Shown one piece after another: positions 24,705 through 34,185 of a stretch of 64,000 nt of DNA. Under the pieces are notes generated by a model. The model was given only the letters and a program-made list of their open reading frames with translations. It did no database searches and had not been told where the DNA came from. The translations under genes were made by a program, and so were the position numbers. The stretch spans positions 186,001 through 250,000 of the forward strand of contig NZ_VXLC01000010.1 of assembly GCF_008704205.1 (NCBI RefSeq). The letters are read 5' to 3'. Every line of letters begins with the position of its first letter. Positions within the stretch are counted from its first letter, which is position 1. The DNA comes from Nocardia colli. Lineage in GTDB: Bacteria; Actinomycetota; Actinomycetes; Mycobacteriales; Mycobacteriaceae.

Positions 24705-27092
24705 TTACTTGCAGGTCTCGTCGGCCGCGTTGACGTGCTCCAGATCCGACGGCAGGGTGACCGGCGTCGCAGGCGCCATCGAGGGCATGTTCGAGATCGG
24801 GTCGCCCACCGGTGTCGGCGTGCGCACCGTGCCGTTGAAGTCGCCGCCGATAACCACCTCGACGATGCCGCCGAGGTCGCTGGCCGATTCCATCAGCGCA
24901 CCGGGGATCGCGCTGGCCACGGTGGCCGCGGCGGCCTCCTGCCCGGCCCCGTACCGGACCTTCGAGGTGACCTCGCTGCCGCCGGAGTAGTTGCCGATGT
25001 TGAAGATGCCGAAGCCCTGGTTGCCCAGCTTGGTCGCGGCCCGCTGGGCCAGGCCCGAGGTGCCGGAACCGTTGGAGACCAGCAGCGACACCGTGCTCGG
25101 ATCGACGGCGGTCAGTTTGGGCGGGGTCGGCGGCGCGGACGGGATGGAGCCGGGGGCGGGGGTGATCTTCTTCTCGCCGGGCAGCGGCTGATCGTCGCGG
25201 ATCGCCTTGAAGATCGCCTTGATGTCCTGCTCGCGCGGGATCTCGTTGCCGTAGGAGGTGGTGCCGGCAGTTGGGATGGTCAGGAAGGTGACCGTGCCCG
25301 CGTCCAGCTTCTGCAGCGAGCGGCCGAGGGTGAGCAGGTCCTGGGGCGTGACCCGGTCGACCGAGGTGTGGTTGGTGAACGCGTTGATGAAGCCGTTCAG
25401 CTTGCCGGGATCGAAGAGCACCTTGCTGGACAGCGCGCCGCGCAGCAGCGAGGCCATGAAGCGTTGCTGCCGGTTGATCCGGTCGTAGTCGCTGCGCTCT
25501 TCGCCGTAGACGTGCCGGGCGCGCACGTAGTTCAGCGCGGTCGAGCCGTTGACCTTCTGCTTGCCCGGGGTCTCCAGCACGGTGCCGAGGATCTCGTCGT
25601 TGATCGGCTTCGGCGAGCACACCTCGACGCCGCCGATCTGATCGACCATGGCCTCGAAGCCGGCGAAGTCGACGGCGATGAAGTGATTGATCGCGCTGCC
25701 GGTCATCCGCTGGATCGTGGTGAACAGGCACTTGGGGCCGCCGAGCGCGTAGACCGCGTTGAGCTTGTCGCCGATGGCCGACGGGAAGGTCTCGGCGGTG
25801 TACTGGGCCTTGTCGTTGTCCCAGCCGTTGCACTGCGGCCGGGTGACGTCGAGGTCGCGCGGGAACGAGACGACCACCACCCGCGAGCGGTTCTTCGGGA
25901 TGTTCACCAGCATGACGGTGTCCGCGCGGGAACCCTCGGCGTCGTCGAGTGTGCCCGCGCCGACCTGACTGTTCACGCCCGCGCGGGTGTCGGTGCCGAC
26001 GAGCAGATAGTTCTCGTCGCCGAGCTGTGCGTCCGAGTCGACCACGTCGTCGCTGTTGTCGTCGATCGCCGAGATCTGGGTGAAGTTGTTGCCGGTGGAG
26101 CGCAGGTAGCTCCAGCCGCCGCCGGTGACGAGCAGGCAGAGTACCGCGAACATGGTCAGGGCGCTGCGCCCGGCCAGGCGCAGCCGCTTGTTGCGGCGCT
26201 GCTTGCTGGCGGCCAGCCGGGACAGCGGCGCGGCGCCGACGGATTTGGGTTGTGCGGCACCGGATTCGTCGTTGGTGGGCCAGTCGGTCTGCTTGCGCTT
26301 GGCCCGGGTGGTCTCGGCCAGCGGCGGCAGGATGTCGGTGACCTCTTCGGCCGTTTCCTGCTTCGCCCTGGCGGCCGTGGGGGTGGCTTTGCGGCTGTCC
26401 TCGCCGCGCCGGTTCGGCGTGCGCGCCGCGGGTGCGCCCGCGATGTCCTGAGCGACCGGTGAGCCCGCGGTGCGGGGCGGCGGGGTGTCGGCGGGACGCC
26501 GGGGTGGCTGCTCGGCCGGGCGGCCCGGTGCGGGCTGCCGACGGGTCGGCTCGCTCGGGCGCCGGGCGGCCTGGTCCGGCTGGCGCGGCGGGTCTTGGCG
26601 GCGCGGCGGTTCGGCCGGGCGGCGTTGAGTCGGTTCCGCCGGGCGGCGCTGAGTTGATTCCGCCGGGCGGCGCTGAGTTGATTCCGCCGGGCGGCGCTGA
26701 GTTGGTTCGGCAGGACGCGGTTCGGATCCGGTGGGAGCAGGCTGGCGCGGGCCGCGACTCGGCGCCGCACCGGTTTCCGGAGGCTGGGCGGCGCGGCGGC
26801 CACGGCGGCCGGAGCGCTCGTTGTCGACCTTCTGCACCAGATCCTGCACGGTGAGCGGGGCGGAGCCCGCGTCGGCGGTGGCGTCGGTATGCCGGGATCG
26901 CCGGGACGACCGGGAGCCGTCTCGGTCGTTGTCCTCCGTGGGATAGCGCTCCCACGGGGCGCGATCTCCGGGCCGTGGCGAACGCCCGTGCCGATCGTCA
27001 CCCACCAACGAACCTCGCTTTTCGTCTACGTCGCCGCCTCGGGCCGTACTCGACCGGCTTGACCGATTCCGCAATGATAACGATTCCGCCAC
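24705..27092 (-). CDS. LytR-CpsA-Psr cell-wall ligase with LytR_C domain
   Basis: 795 residues: a disordered, basic, proline-rich N-terminal cytoplasmic region (about 1-300), one membrane helix (SALTMFAVLCLLVTGGGW), the LCP catalytic domain (LLVGTDTRAG, SRADTVMLVNI, FPRDLDV) and a C-terminal LytR_C domain. LCP enzymes attach arabinogalactan to peptidoglycan in mycolata. It corresponds to Rv0822c, upstream of phoY2 there as here. The N-terminal region includes an eight-residue RRPAESTQ repeat. A shorter start near residue 30 (after DEKRGSL) cannot be excluded. Confidence 0.9.
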   Translation of the reverse strand: MAESLSLRNRSSRSSTARGGDVDEKRGSLVGDDRHGRSPRPGDRAPWERYPTEDNDRDGSRSSRRSRHTDATADAGSAPLTVQDLVQKVDNERSGRRGRRAAQPPETGAAPSRGPRQPAPTGSEPRPAEPTQRRPAESTQRRPAESTQRRPAEPTQRRPAEPPRRQDPPRQPDQAARRPSEPTRRQPAPGRPAEQPPRRPADTPPPRTAGSPVAQDIAGAPAARTPNRRGEDSRKATPTAARAKQETAEEVTDILPPLAETTRAKRKQTDWPTNDESGAAQPKSVGAAPLSRLAASKQRRNKRLRLAGRSALTMFAVLCLLVTGGGWSYLRSTGNNFTQISAIDDNSDDVVDSDAQLGDENYLLVGTDTRAGVNSQVGAGTLDDAEGSRADTVMLVNIPKNRSRVVVVSFPRDLDVTRPQCNGWDNDKAQYTAETFPSAIGDKLNAVYALGGPKCLFTTIQRMTGSAINHFIAVDFAGFEAMVDQIGGVEVCSPKPINDEILGTVLETPGKQKVNGSTALNYVRARHVYGEERSDYDRINRQQRFMASLLRGALSSKVLFDPGKLNGFINAFTNHTSVDRVTPQDLLTLGRSLQKLDAGTVTFLTIPTAGTTSYGNEIPREQDIKAIFKAIRDDQPLPGEKKITPAPGSIPSAPPTPPKLTAVDPSTVSLLVSNGSGTSGLAQRAATKLGNQGFGIFNIGNYSGGSEVTSKVRYGAGQEAAAATVASAIPGALMESASDLGGIVEVVIGGDFNGTVRTPTPVGDPISNMPSMAPATPVTLPSDLEHVNAADETCK
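26610..26710 (-). repeat. 24-bp tandem repeat in LCP gene
   Basis: Four to five in-frame units coding RRPAESTQ/RRPAEPTQ; two neighbouring units are identical at DNA level. They lie in the cytoplasmic tail of the LCP protein. Confidence 0.8.
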
Positions 27093-27195
27093 GGTGAGCC
27101 ACCTGAGTGCGAAATCGAATTTGCCACACGCTGATTTGGATACCCGAACCGGCGTCGGTTCGCCTGGGTATCAGCGGTGCGCTATCGTCCGGTTC

Positions 27196-28338
27196 TCAGC
27201 CGCCACTGTGCATTACGTCGGCGGCGTGCGGTACGGCCGGGTCCTGCGGGTCGTCCAGCCAGCCGTGCGGCAGCGCGACTTTGCCTGGGGAGCCTTGTCT
27301 TCCGCGCGGACCCTCCGCGTCCCTGGGGAACGGCGCGGTCGGATCCAGCTGCCCGACAAGGTCTTCCAGCTCGGTGAGGCTGGACACCGTGGCGAACGCG
27401 CGGCGCAGATCGGCGCCGACCGGGAAGCCCATCAGGTACCAGGCCATGTGCTTGCGTAGGTCACGCATGGCCTTGTCCTCGCCGAAGGTCTCCGACAGCA
27501 GCGTGCCGTGCCGGTACAGCACCTCGCCGACCTTGCCGAGATTCGGCGGGGTGGGCAGGGCCTCTCCGCGCAGCGCGGCCTGGAGCTCGGCGAACAGCCA
27601 CGGCCGGCCGAGGCAGCCGCGGCCGACCACGACACCGTCGCAGCCGGTCTCGGCCATCATCCGGACCGCGTCGGCGGCGGAGAAGATATCGCCGTTGCCG
27701 AGCACCGGAATCGTGGTGACGGCTTCCTTGAGCCGTGCGATGGCCGACCAGTCGGCCTGGCCGGAGTAGCGCTGCGCGGCGGTCCTGGCGTGCAGCGCGA
27801 CCGCTTGCGCCCCTTCGGCTTCCGCGATGCGCCCGGCATCGAGGTAGGTCAGGTGTTCGTCGTCGATGCCGATGCGGAATTTCACCGTCACCGGGACGCC
27901 GGCCGGTTCGGCGGCGGCCACCATGGCGCGCACGATCTGGCTGAACAGCGCCCGCTTGTACGGCAGCGCCGCGCCGCCGCCGAGCTTGGTCACCTTGGGC
28001 ACCGGGCAGCCGAAGTTCATGTCGATGTGATCGGCCTTGCCCTCGCCGACGATGATCCGCACCGCCTCGCCGAGGGTGGCCGGGTCGACGCCGTAGAGCT
28101 GCATCGAGCGCGGCGACTCGTCCGCGTCGAAGGCCATCATGTCCAGGGTCTTCTCGTTGCGCTCGACCACCGCCCGCGCGGTGATCATCTCGCAGACATA
28201 GATGGAGGTGGGGCTACCGAACTCGCGGCACAGCTTGCGAAACGCCAGATTCGTGATGCCCGCCATCGGCGCGAGCACCACCGCCGGATCGACCGGATAC
28301 GGCCCGATCCGCAGCGCACTCTTCGCCCCGGTAGTCAT
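27196..28338 (-). CDS. dus: tRNA-dihydrouridine synthase
   Basis: 380 residues from ATG 28338. A flavin TIM barrel with VVLAPMAGITNLAFR at the N-terminus, the NFGCPVPKV catalytic cysteine motif, VKFRIG and a C-terminal helical domain with RDLRKHMAWY. It reduces uridines in the tRNA D-loop. The upstream frame extending to 29025 belongs to the antisense of the next gene. Matches Rv0823c in order. Confidence 0.93.
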   Translation of the reverse strand: MTTGAKSALRIGPYPVDPAVVLAPMAGITNLAFRKLCREFGSPTSIYVCEMITARAVVERNEKTLDMMAFDADESPRSMQLYGVDPATLGEAVRIIVGEGKADHIDMNFGCPVPKVTKLGGGAALPYKRALFSQIVRAMVAAAEPAGVPVTVKFRIGIDDEHLTYLDAGRIAEAEGAQAVALHARTAAQRYSGQADWSAIARLKEAVTTIPVLGNGDIFSAADAVRMMAETGCDGVVVGRGCLGRPWLFAELQAALRGEALPTPPNLGKVGEVLYRHGTLLSETFGEDKAMRDLRKHMAWYLMGFPVGADLRRAFATVSSLTELEDLVGQLDPTAPFPRDAEGPRGRQGSPGKVALPHGWLDDPQDPAVPHAADVMHSGG

Positions 28339-28443
28339 CGTCACGCCGTCCAGTCTCTCATTTCCGCACGTAACGGGCCTGTGCGCCCCCGAAACGGCCT
28401 GCTCGCACGGGCAATGCAGCTGGTGCGCGGGACCGGCGGCGGC

Positions 28444-28487
28444 GCACCGCACTCGCCGGCGCGTGGGGCCGTGCCGGCGAGTGCGGT
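28444..28487. terminator. SDR gene terminator
   Basis: Perfect 16-bp stem CACCGCACTCGCCGGC/GCCGGCGAGTGCGGTG directly beyond the minus-strand stop at 28491. Confidence 0.75.
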
Positions 28488-28490
28488 GAA

Positions 28491-29369
28491 TCAGGCGATG
28501 TCCGGGAGGCGGTCGGCCAGATCTGTCAGTTGCCAGGGGCCGTCGGTTTCGATGGTCCCGGTGGCGGTCCAGCCGTTGAGGGCCGAGATCGCGCCGCCTT
28601 GGACGGCGAAGACCTTGCCGGTGATCGGGCACTTCTCCTGGGCGAGGTAGGCGACGAGGGGGGAAATGTTCTCCGGGGCAAAGGCATCGAACTCGCCCGC
28701 GGGGACCTCCTCGGCGAACATGGCGCCCATGCCGGGGGTGGCCAGGGTGAGCCGGGTGCGGGCGACGGGGGCGATCGCGTTGGCGCGCACGCCGTATCGC
28801 TCCAGTTCGAGCGCGGCGACCTGGGTGAGCGCGGCGATGCCCGCCTTGGCCGCGCCGTAGTTGGCCTGGCCCGGATTGGGCAGGAAGGTGCCGGACGCGG
28901 AGGCGGTGTTGATCACCGACGCCGCGACCTGCTGCCCGGCCTTCGACTGCGCCTTCCAGTACGCGGCGGCGTGGTGCAGCACCGCGAAATGCCCCTTGAG
29001 GTGCACCGCGATCACCGCGTCCCACTGCGCCTCGTCCATCGCGGCGATGAACGCGTCACGCAGGATGCCCGCGTTGTTGACCAGGATGTCCAGCCCGCCG
29101 AAGGCGGTGATCGCCTGCTCGACAAGGGCTTTCGCGCCCGCCCAGTCGGCGATGTTCGCGCCGTCGGCGACCGCGCGCCCGCCCGCCGCGACGATCTCCT
29201 CGACCACCTGCTGCGCGGGCCCGGCGTCGGCGCCGACGCCCTCGTTGTCACCGCCGAGGTCGTTGACCACGACGGCGGCTCCTTCGGCGGCCAGCAGCAG
29301 CGCGTGTGCCCGGCCGATGCCGCGCCCCGCGCCGGTGACGATGGCGACGCGTCCGTCCAGCGAACCCAT
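28491..29369 (-). CDS. short-chain dehydrogenase, hydroxyacyl-CoA type
   Basis: 292 residues with the NAD-binding glycine motif TGAGRGIG, VNNAG, and catalytic Ser and Tyr-x-x-x-Lys (YGAAKAG). The D-D/D-L patterns near residue 38 favour NAD. The long form with an extended C-terminus resembles actinobacterial 3-hydroxyacyl-CoA/17-beta-hydroxysteroid dehydrogenases encoded beside thiolases and MaoC hydratases, as here. Substrate inferred only. GAAAGGAAC precedes the ATG; 28 bp after the SRPBCC gene. Confidence 0.85.
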   Translation of the reverse strand: MGSLDGRVAIVTGAGRGIGRAHALLLAAEGAAVVVNDLGGDNEGVGADAGPAQQVVEEIVAAGGRAVADGANIADWAGAKALVEQAITAFGGLDILVNNAGILRDAFIAAMDEAQWDAVIAVHLKGHFAVLHHAAAYWKAQSKAGQQVAASVINTASASGTFLPNPGQANYGAAKAGIAALTQVAALELERYGVRANAIAPVARTRLTLATPGMGAMFAEEVPAGEFDAFAPENISPLVAYLAQEKCPITGKVFAVQGGAISALNGWTATGTIETDGPWQLTDLADRLPDIA

Positions 29370-29397
29370 GATGTTCCTTTCGAGGGGGAGAGCGTGG

Positions 29398-29832
29398 TCA
29401 GGCGAGCAGACCGGCGAGGTTGGCGAGGGAGGCGTCGAGTTCCTTGGTGGAGGCGCGTTCGATCGCGCCGCCGATCGCGCCGACCATCATCTGGCTGATG
29501 AATTCCGCGTCGATGGTGACCAGCGCAGCGTTGTCGCCCTGGGCCTGCACGGTGAGGGTGAAGCTGATCTGTGCGCCGGCCAGGCCGACGCCGGAGAACT
29601 TCGTCGAGTTCGGCGCGTCGTAGGCGTCCACGGTGAAGGTGATGGTGTTCGCCATCCCCATGATGGTGAGCACCTCGGTCATGGTCGTTCCGATGGACAG
29701 TTGCGCGGGCGGCGGCTCCTTCCACTTGGTGTGCACGGTCAGCCACTCCTCGAACCGGTTCGGGTCGGACAGCACCGCCCACACCTTCTCCGGCGCGGCG
29801 GCAAACTCCTTGGACACCTTGGCTTGTGCCAT
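29398..29832 (-). CDS. SRPBCC family lipid-binding protein
   Basis: 144 residues of the START-like/polyketide-cyclase fold: starts AQAKVSKEFAAAPEKVWAVLSDPNRFEEW, the usual opening of this family (key residues APEKVW and EEW). Such proteins bind hydrophobic ligands in a deep pocket. Placed between the thiolase and the SDR in one transcript, it could hold or deliver an acyl-CoA or sterol substrate; that is inference. Confidence 0.8.
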   Translation of the reverse strand: MAQAKVSKEFAAAPEKVWAVLSDPNRFEEWLTVHTKWKEPPPAQLSIGTTMTEVLTIMGMANTITFTVDAYDAPNSTKFSGVGLAGAQISFTLTVQAQGDNAALVTIDAEFISQMMVGAIGGAIERASTKELDASLANLAGLLA

Positions 29833-29878
29833 GGTCGTTCTCCTCTACTTCGGTAAAGCGGTTGGCGTGGTGCCGGAT

Positions 29879-31078
29879 TCAGCGTTCGGCGGGGCGGTAG
29901 GCGGTGACGATGGCCGCGCCGCCGAGGCCGATGTTGTGCGCGAGTGCGACTTTCGCGTCGCCGACCTGGCGGGCGTCGGCCTCGCCGCGCAGCTGCCAGG
30001 TCAGCTCGGCGCACTGGGCCAGGCCGGTGGCGCCGAGCGGATGACCCTTGGAGATCAGGCCGCCGGACGGATTGACCACCCAGCGCCCGCCGTAGGTGGT
30101 GTCCGCGGCGTCGACCAGCTTGTGTCCCTCGCCCTCGCCGCACAGGCCGAGCGCCTCGTAGGTGAGCAGCTCGTTGGGGGAGAAGCAGTCGTGCAGCTCA
30201 ATCACGTCGAGATCGTCCGGGCCGATGTCGGCCTGCGCGTACACCTTTCGGGCGGCCGCGGCGGTCATGTCGACGCCGACGAGTGAGCGCGCCGTCTTGG
30301 TGGCGAAGGTGGATTCGAGGTCGGTCACCATCGCCTGGCCGACGATCTCCACGGCCCGGGCGCCGAGGTCGTGTTCGTCGACGAAACGCTCGCTGGCCAG
30401 CACCGCCGCGCCCGAACCGTCGGAGGTCGGCGAGCACTGCAACCGGGTCAGCCCGAGCGGCTCGTAAACCATTTTGGCGGCGGCGATCTCGTCGAACGTG
30501 TACACATCCTGGAACTGCGCGTACGGATTGTTCGCCGAGTGCCGGTGGTTCTTCTCCGCGATCTTGGCGAAATGCGCACGGGTGGAGCCGTATTGCTCCA
30601 TGTGCTCGACCCCCGCCGCGCCGAACATCCACGGCGCCACCGGCATCGCGAACTCGCGCAGCTGGGCCAGCGCCTCGATGTGACGCAGCAGCGGCTGCTC
30701 CCGATCGGTGTAGCCCGCCTCAAGCGAGCCGGACTGCATCTTCTCGAAGCCGAGCGCCATGGCGCAGTCGGCCAGCCCGCCGCGAATCGCCCTGGCGGCC
30801 AGGTACAGCGCCGAGGATCCGGTGGAACAGTTGTTGTTCACGTTGACCACCAGCAGCCCGGTCAGCCCGAGTTCGTAGACGGCGCGCTGCCCGCTGGTGG
30901 AATCGCCGTAGACGTAGCCGACGTAGGCCTCCTGCACCTGGTCGTAGCGGATGCCCGCGTCGGCCAGCGCTTTGGTGCCGGACTCCTGTGCCATGGCCGG
31001 GTAGTCCCAGCCCTCCCGGCGGCCCGGCTTCTCGAACTTGGTCATGCCGACACCGATGACGAAAACCCGGTTGCTCAT
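29879..31078 (-). CDS. thiolase-like lipid-transfer protein (SCPx-type)
   Basis: 399 residues from ATG 31078, which overlaps the MaoC stop (ATGA). Thiolase fold with the active cysteine in NNNCSTGSSALY, HDCFSPNELL and the C-terminal ISKGHPLGATG. It resembles sterol-carrier-protein-X thiolases used in side-chain degradation of sterols and branched acyl-CoAs. A second upstream cysteine seen in biosynthetic thiolases is absent from the usual C-terminal site, as is common in SCPx thiolases, where histidine acts. Confidence 0.86.
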   Translation of the reverse strand: MSNRVFVIGVGMTKFEKPGRREGWDYPAMAQESGTKALADAGIRYDQVQEAYVGYVYGDSTSGQRAVYELGLTGLLVVNVNNNCSTGSSALYLAARAIRGGLADCAMALGFEKMQSGSLEAGYTDREQPLLRHIEALAQLREFAMPVAPWMFGAAGVEHMEQYGSTRAHFAKIAEKNHRHSANNPYAQFQDVYTFDEIAAAKMVYEPLGLTRLQCSPTSDGSGAAVLASERFVDEHDLGARAVEIVGQAMVTDLESTFATKTARSLVGVDMTAAAARKVYAQADIGPDDLDVIELHDCFSPNELLTYEALGLCGEGEGHKLVDAADTTYGGRWVVNPSGGLISKGHPLGATGLAQCAELTWQLRGEADARQVGDAKVALAHNIGLGGAAIVTAYRPAER

Positions 31079-31995
31079 ATCGTTTCCTTGTCGCTTACGG
31101 CCTCGAACTCTGCGAGCCCGTCCTGGATGACGAATTGGTCGTTGTCGGAACAAGTTTCGAACGCGTAGCGATCACGCCCGGCTTGCCGCTCGGTCGCCCA
31201 TACCGCGGTGTTGATGGTCTGCTGTGGGAACGCCGGCGAACTCAGCCGCACGGCAAGCCTTTTCAGCCGCGTCGGATCCTCCGGGCTGATCCTCGTGATC
31301 AGCGCGTGCGAGATGAACGCGATGGTGCACAGGCCGTGAATGATGATGCCGGGCAACCCCATCGCCTTGGCGAACTCGTCCACCAGGTGGATCGGCATCG
31401 GGTCGCCCGCGGGCTGGGCGTAGCGGAAGGTCTGATCCGGGTCGAAGGTCTGCGCCGCGAGGAAGTCCGGCTCGCGGGCGCGCAGCCGCTCGTCGAAGGC
31501 GTGCGCCGGGCTGGGTTCGCCGCGGGCGCTGTCGAATTCGCCACCGCGGAAGAAGCCGACGAAGTACTGTTCGTTCACCAGCTCGTCGCCGCTGTAGGTC
31601 TCGATGTGCGAGGTGACGACCACGCCCGAGGATTTGCCCTCGATTCCGATCGGCCGGGCCCGTACCTCTAGTGTCTCGCCCGGTTCGATCGGCCGGTGGA
31701 AGCGGAAGTCGTGCTCGCCGTGCAGGATTCGCAGCATCAGCTCGTCCGGCACCACCGACATCGCGGCGTCGGCCATCATCACCGTGATCGGCACCACCGC
31801 GAAAACCGGTGGCGCGTATGTCCCGTCGAGGTGTTGGCGAATCGGATCGTTGGTCGCGGCGGCGTAGGCGATCGTGCGTTCCTGGTCCACCACGAAGGTG
31901 TCGCGCGCACCCCAGTTTCCCAGCCGGTCCAGGTTGAAGGTCGTCCCGTCCGGCGCCGAGGTCGAACCCGGCCTGGTCGACGCGTCGTTGCTCAT
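31075..31995 (-). CDS. double hot-dog MaoC-type enoyl-CoA hydratase
   Basis: 306 residues made of two hot-dog halves. The N-terminal half is degenerate. The C-terminal half has the hydratase-2 motif DPMPIHLVDEFAKAMGLPGIIIHGLC with its Asp and His. It would hydrate trans-2-enoyl-CoA. The ATG 31995 lies 7 nt after TAGCGT on the minus strand, so a leaderless start of the four-gene operon MaoC-thiolase-SRPBCC-SDR is likely. Divergent to an AraC regulator. Confidence 0.88.
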   Translation of the reverse strand: MSNDASTRPGSTSAPDGTTFNLDRLGNWGARDTFVVDQERTIAYAAATNDPIRQHLDGTYAPPVFAVVPITVMMADAAMSVVPDELMLRILHGEHDFRFHRPIEPGETLEVRARPIGIEGKSSGVVVTSHIETYSGDELVNEQYFVGFFRGGEFDSARGEPSPAHAFDERLRAREPDFLAAQTFDPDQTFRYAQPAGDPMPIHLVDEFAKAMGLPGIIIHGLCTIAFISHALITRISPEDPTRLKRLAVRLSSPAFPQQTINTAVWATERQAGRDRYAFETCSDNDQFVIQDGLAEFEAVSDKETI

Positions 31996-32118
31996 ACCAG
32001 CAACGCTAGGAATCCGGGCGGGCCCCCGGGATGACCGCGCGGCGCACGTTCGGTGACCGCCGCGCTCACCGCATCCGGCCTGGTAGGTTCGCCTCGACCA
32101 GGGACGCAGGAGGTATTG

Positions 32119-33153
32119 GTGGCGGCGAGGACGGTGCCGATCGACTTCGTGCGCTCCGCCGTCGCCACCGCGCAGCGGCAGGGCGTCGACATCACCCAGC
32201 TGCTCGGCAGCGTGGGCGTCGCGCCCGAGCTGCTCGCCCAGGACCGGGCGCGGGTGACGGTCGATCAGGTGGCCGCGACCATGCGCCAGCTGTGGCGGAT
32301 CACCGATGACGAACTGTTCGGCCTCGGCCCGGCGCCGGTGCCACGGGGATCGGTCCGGCTGGTCGGCTTCGGCCTCATCGCCTGCCCGGATCTGGGCGCG
32401 GCGATCCGCCGGTTCGGCGAATATCAGCGCCTGCTGCCCGGCCTGCCGCCGATGGCGGTGACCACCGACGGCGAACGCACCCGGTGCACGCTCGACACCA
32501 GCGTGCTGGCCGCCGGCGAAGAGCTGCTCGCCGTGTTCCTGCTCGCGGCGATCCACCGGATGGTCTCCTGGGGTATCGGCCGCCGAGTTGCCTTGCGCCA
32601 GGTCGAGTTCCCGTATCCGCGGCCGCGCAATATCGCCGACTACGACCTCGTCTTCGGCGCCCCGCTGGTCTTCGACGCCGCCACCGCCGCAATAACTTTC
32701 GACAGCGAACTATTGAACGCGCCGCTCACCCGGACCGAGGAAGACCTCATCGACTGGGCCCGCAACGCCCCGATCGACGTGCTGTCCCGGCGCGACTACG
32801 GCACCTCGCTCGCCGAGCAGGTGCGCAAGATCCTCACCCGCGGCCTGCACGGGGTCCGGGACAAGACCGCCGGCGATCGCTGGCCCACCGCCGACGAGGT
32901 GGCCAAACGGCTGGCCATGAGCCCACAGACGGTGCGCCGCAAGCTCGGTGAGGAGGGCACCTCGATCACCCAGATCCGCGAGGACATCCTGCGCGACGCG
33001 GCGGTGGCCAGCCTGGTGCGCGGCGACGAGACCGTCGAGGCGCTCTCGGCGCGGCTCGGCTTCTCCGAACCGAGCGCGTTCCGGCGCGCGTTCCGCCGCT
33101 GGACCGGCAGCCCGCCCGGCTCCTATCGCGGGTCCGCGCCGACCGCCGGCTGA
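32119..33153 (+). CDS. AraC-family transcriptional regulator
   Basis: About 344 residues: an N-terminal arabinose-operon-regulator-like ligand domain and a C-terminal AraC helix-turn-helix pair (ADEVAKRLAMSPQTVRRKL, then VEALSARLGFSEPSAFRRAFRRWTG). GTG 32119 follows CAGGAGG by 5 nt, better than the longer frame from 32053. It faces the MaoC-thiolase operon across 123 bp, so it probably controls that operon in response to a lipid or sterol-like ligand. Same subgroup as many mycobacterial AraC regulators beside acyl-CoA genes. Confidence 0.85.
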   Translation: MAARTVPIDFVRSAVATAQRQGVDITQLLGSVGVAPELLAQDRARVTVDQVAATMRQLWRITDDELFGLGPAPVPRGSVRLVGFGLIACPDLGAAIRRFGEYQRLLPGLPPMAVTTDGERTRCTLDTSVLAAGEELLAVFLLAAIHRMVSWGIGRRVALRQVEFPYPRPRNIADYDLVFGAPLVFDAATAAITFDSELLNAPLTRTEEDLIDWARNAPIDVLSRRDYGTSLAEQVRKILTRGLHGVRDKTAGDRWPTADEVAKRLAMSPQTVRRKLGEEGTSITQIREDILRDAAVASLVRGDETVEALSARLGFSEPSAFRRAFRRWTGSPPGSYRGSAPTAG

Positions 33154-33177
33154 ATCTTCCTGCGCGGCAGCGGATCG

Positions 33178-34044
33178 CTACTGATCGCGCAGCCGGCGGT
33201 GATACCGCTCCCGGATTTCCGGATCGGGCTGCGCGTAAGCCGTTGTCGCGCCGGTGAATCGCGCGACCACGAGCTGCGCTCGATACGGCAGCAGCTGTGC
33301 GGTCTTGATGATCGCGGCCAGCTTGCGCGGGACGGTCACCAGCGGCTTGCCCTTGACCACCGTCCGCACGATGGCCTGCGCGACATCCTCGGGATCGACG
33401 GTGGTCATCGGCTCGATCCAGCCCGGCATGTTCGCCCCGGCGGACAGCTCGGTGCGCACGATGCCCGGCAGCACCGCCGAGACCTGCACGCCGTGTTCCT
33501 TCAGTTCCAGATGCAGCGCCGAGGTGAAGCCGACCACCGCGTGCTTGGTCGCGCAGTAGGTGGCCAGCCCCGGAAACCCTTGCGTGCCTGCCAAAGACGC
33601 GATGTTGATCAGATGCCCGCTGCCCCGCGCCAGGAACCGCCTGGTGGCCAGCCGCGACCCGGTGATCACCCCGCGCAGGTTGATGTCGACGATCCGGTCG
33701 GTCATCGCCTCGTCCTCGTCCGCGAACAGCCCGGTCGGCATGATGCCGGCGTTGTTGACCAGCACGTCCAGCGGCCCGAGCTCCTTTTCCAGCGTGTCGA
33801 GGAACACGGCGAACGACTCGCGGTCGGTCACGTTCAAGGGCAGGCCGATGATCTTGGCGTCCGGGTCCGCGCCGAGCTCCACGGCGGTCTTGTCGACCAG
33901 CTCCACATCGATGTCGCCGATCGCGACCGTGGCGCCTGCCCCGAGGAACGCCTCGGCGGTCGCCCGGCCGATCCCGCGCGCGCCGCCGGTGATCGCGACG
34001 ACCTTCCCGGTCAGCGGGGCGTCGCCGTGGGGTGCACTGGTCAT
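33178..34044 (-). CDS. short-chain dehydrogenase
   Basis: 288 residues from ATG 34044. Classical SDR: TGGARGIG, DIDVE at the cofactor-selecting strand, NNAG, and YCATKHA with catalytic Tyr and Lys. The C-terminus is long and basic with a hydrophobic patch, as in membrane-associated SDRs. Ends 24 bp from the convergent AraC gene. Substrate unknown. Confidence 0.83.
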   Translation of the reverse strand: MTSAPHGDAPLTGKVVAITGGARGIGRATAEAFLGAGATVAIGDIDVELVDKTAVELGADPDAKIIGLPLNVTDRESFAVFLDTLEKELGPLDVLVNNAGIMPTGLFADEDEAMTDRIVDINLRGVITGSRLATRRFLARGSGHLINIASLAGTQGFPGLATYCATKHAVVGFTSALHLELKEHGVQVSAVLPGIVRTELSAGANMPGWIEPMTTVDPEDVAQAIVRTVVKGKPLVTVPRKLAAIIKTAQLLPYRAQLVVARFTGATTAYAQPDPEIRERYHRRLRDQ

Positions 34045-34185
34045 GTTCTCGGCCTTCCTGATTCGATCGGCCACGGCCGGTGCGAACGGCCGACCGGTAC
34101 GGCGCGATACACCCAGTGTCGGCGTTGCCGCGGCGATCGTCGGCGGATTCGGCAATCACGAAGCGGCGCAGCGGGACCGGCGCGC

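Noticed and set aside
31996..32556. Upstream extension of the MaoC gene.
   Set aside because: It overlaps the AraC gene in antisense and has no hydratase similarity; TAGCGT and ATG 31995 explain the start.
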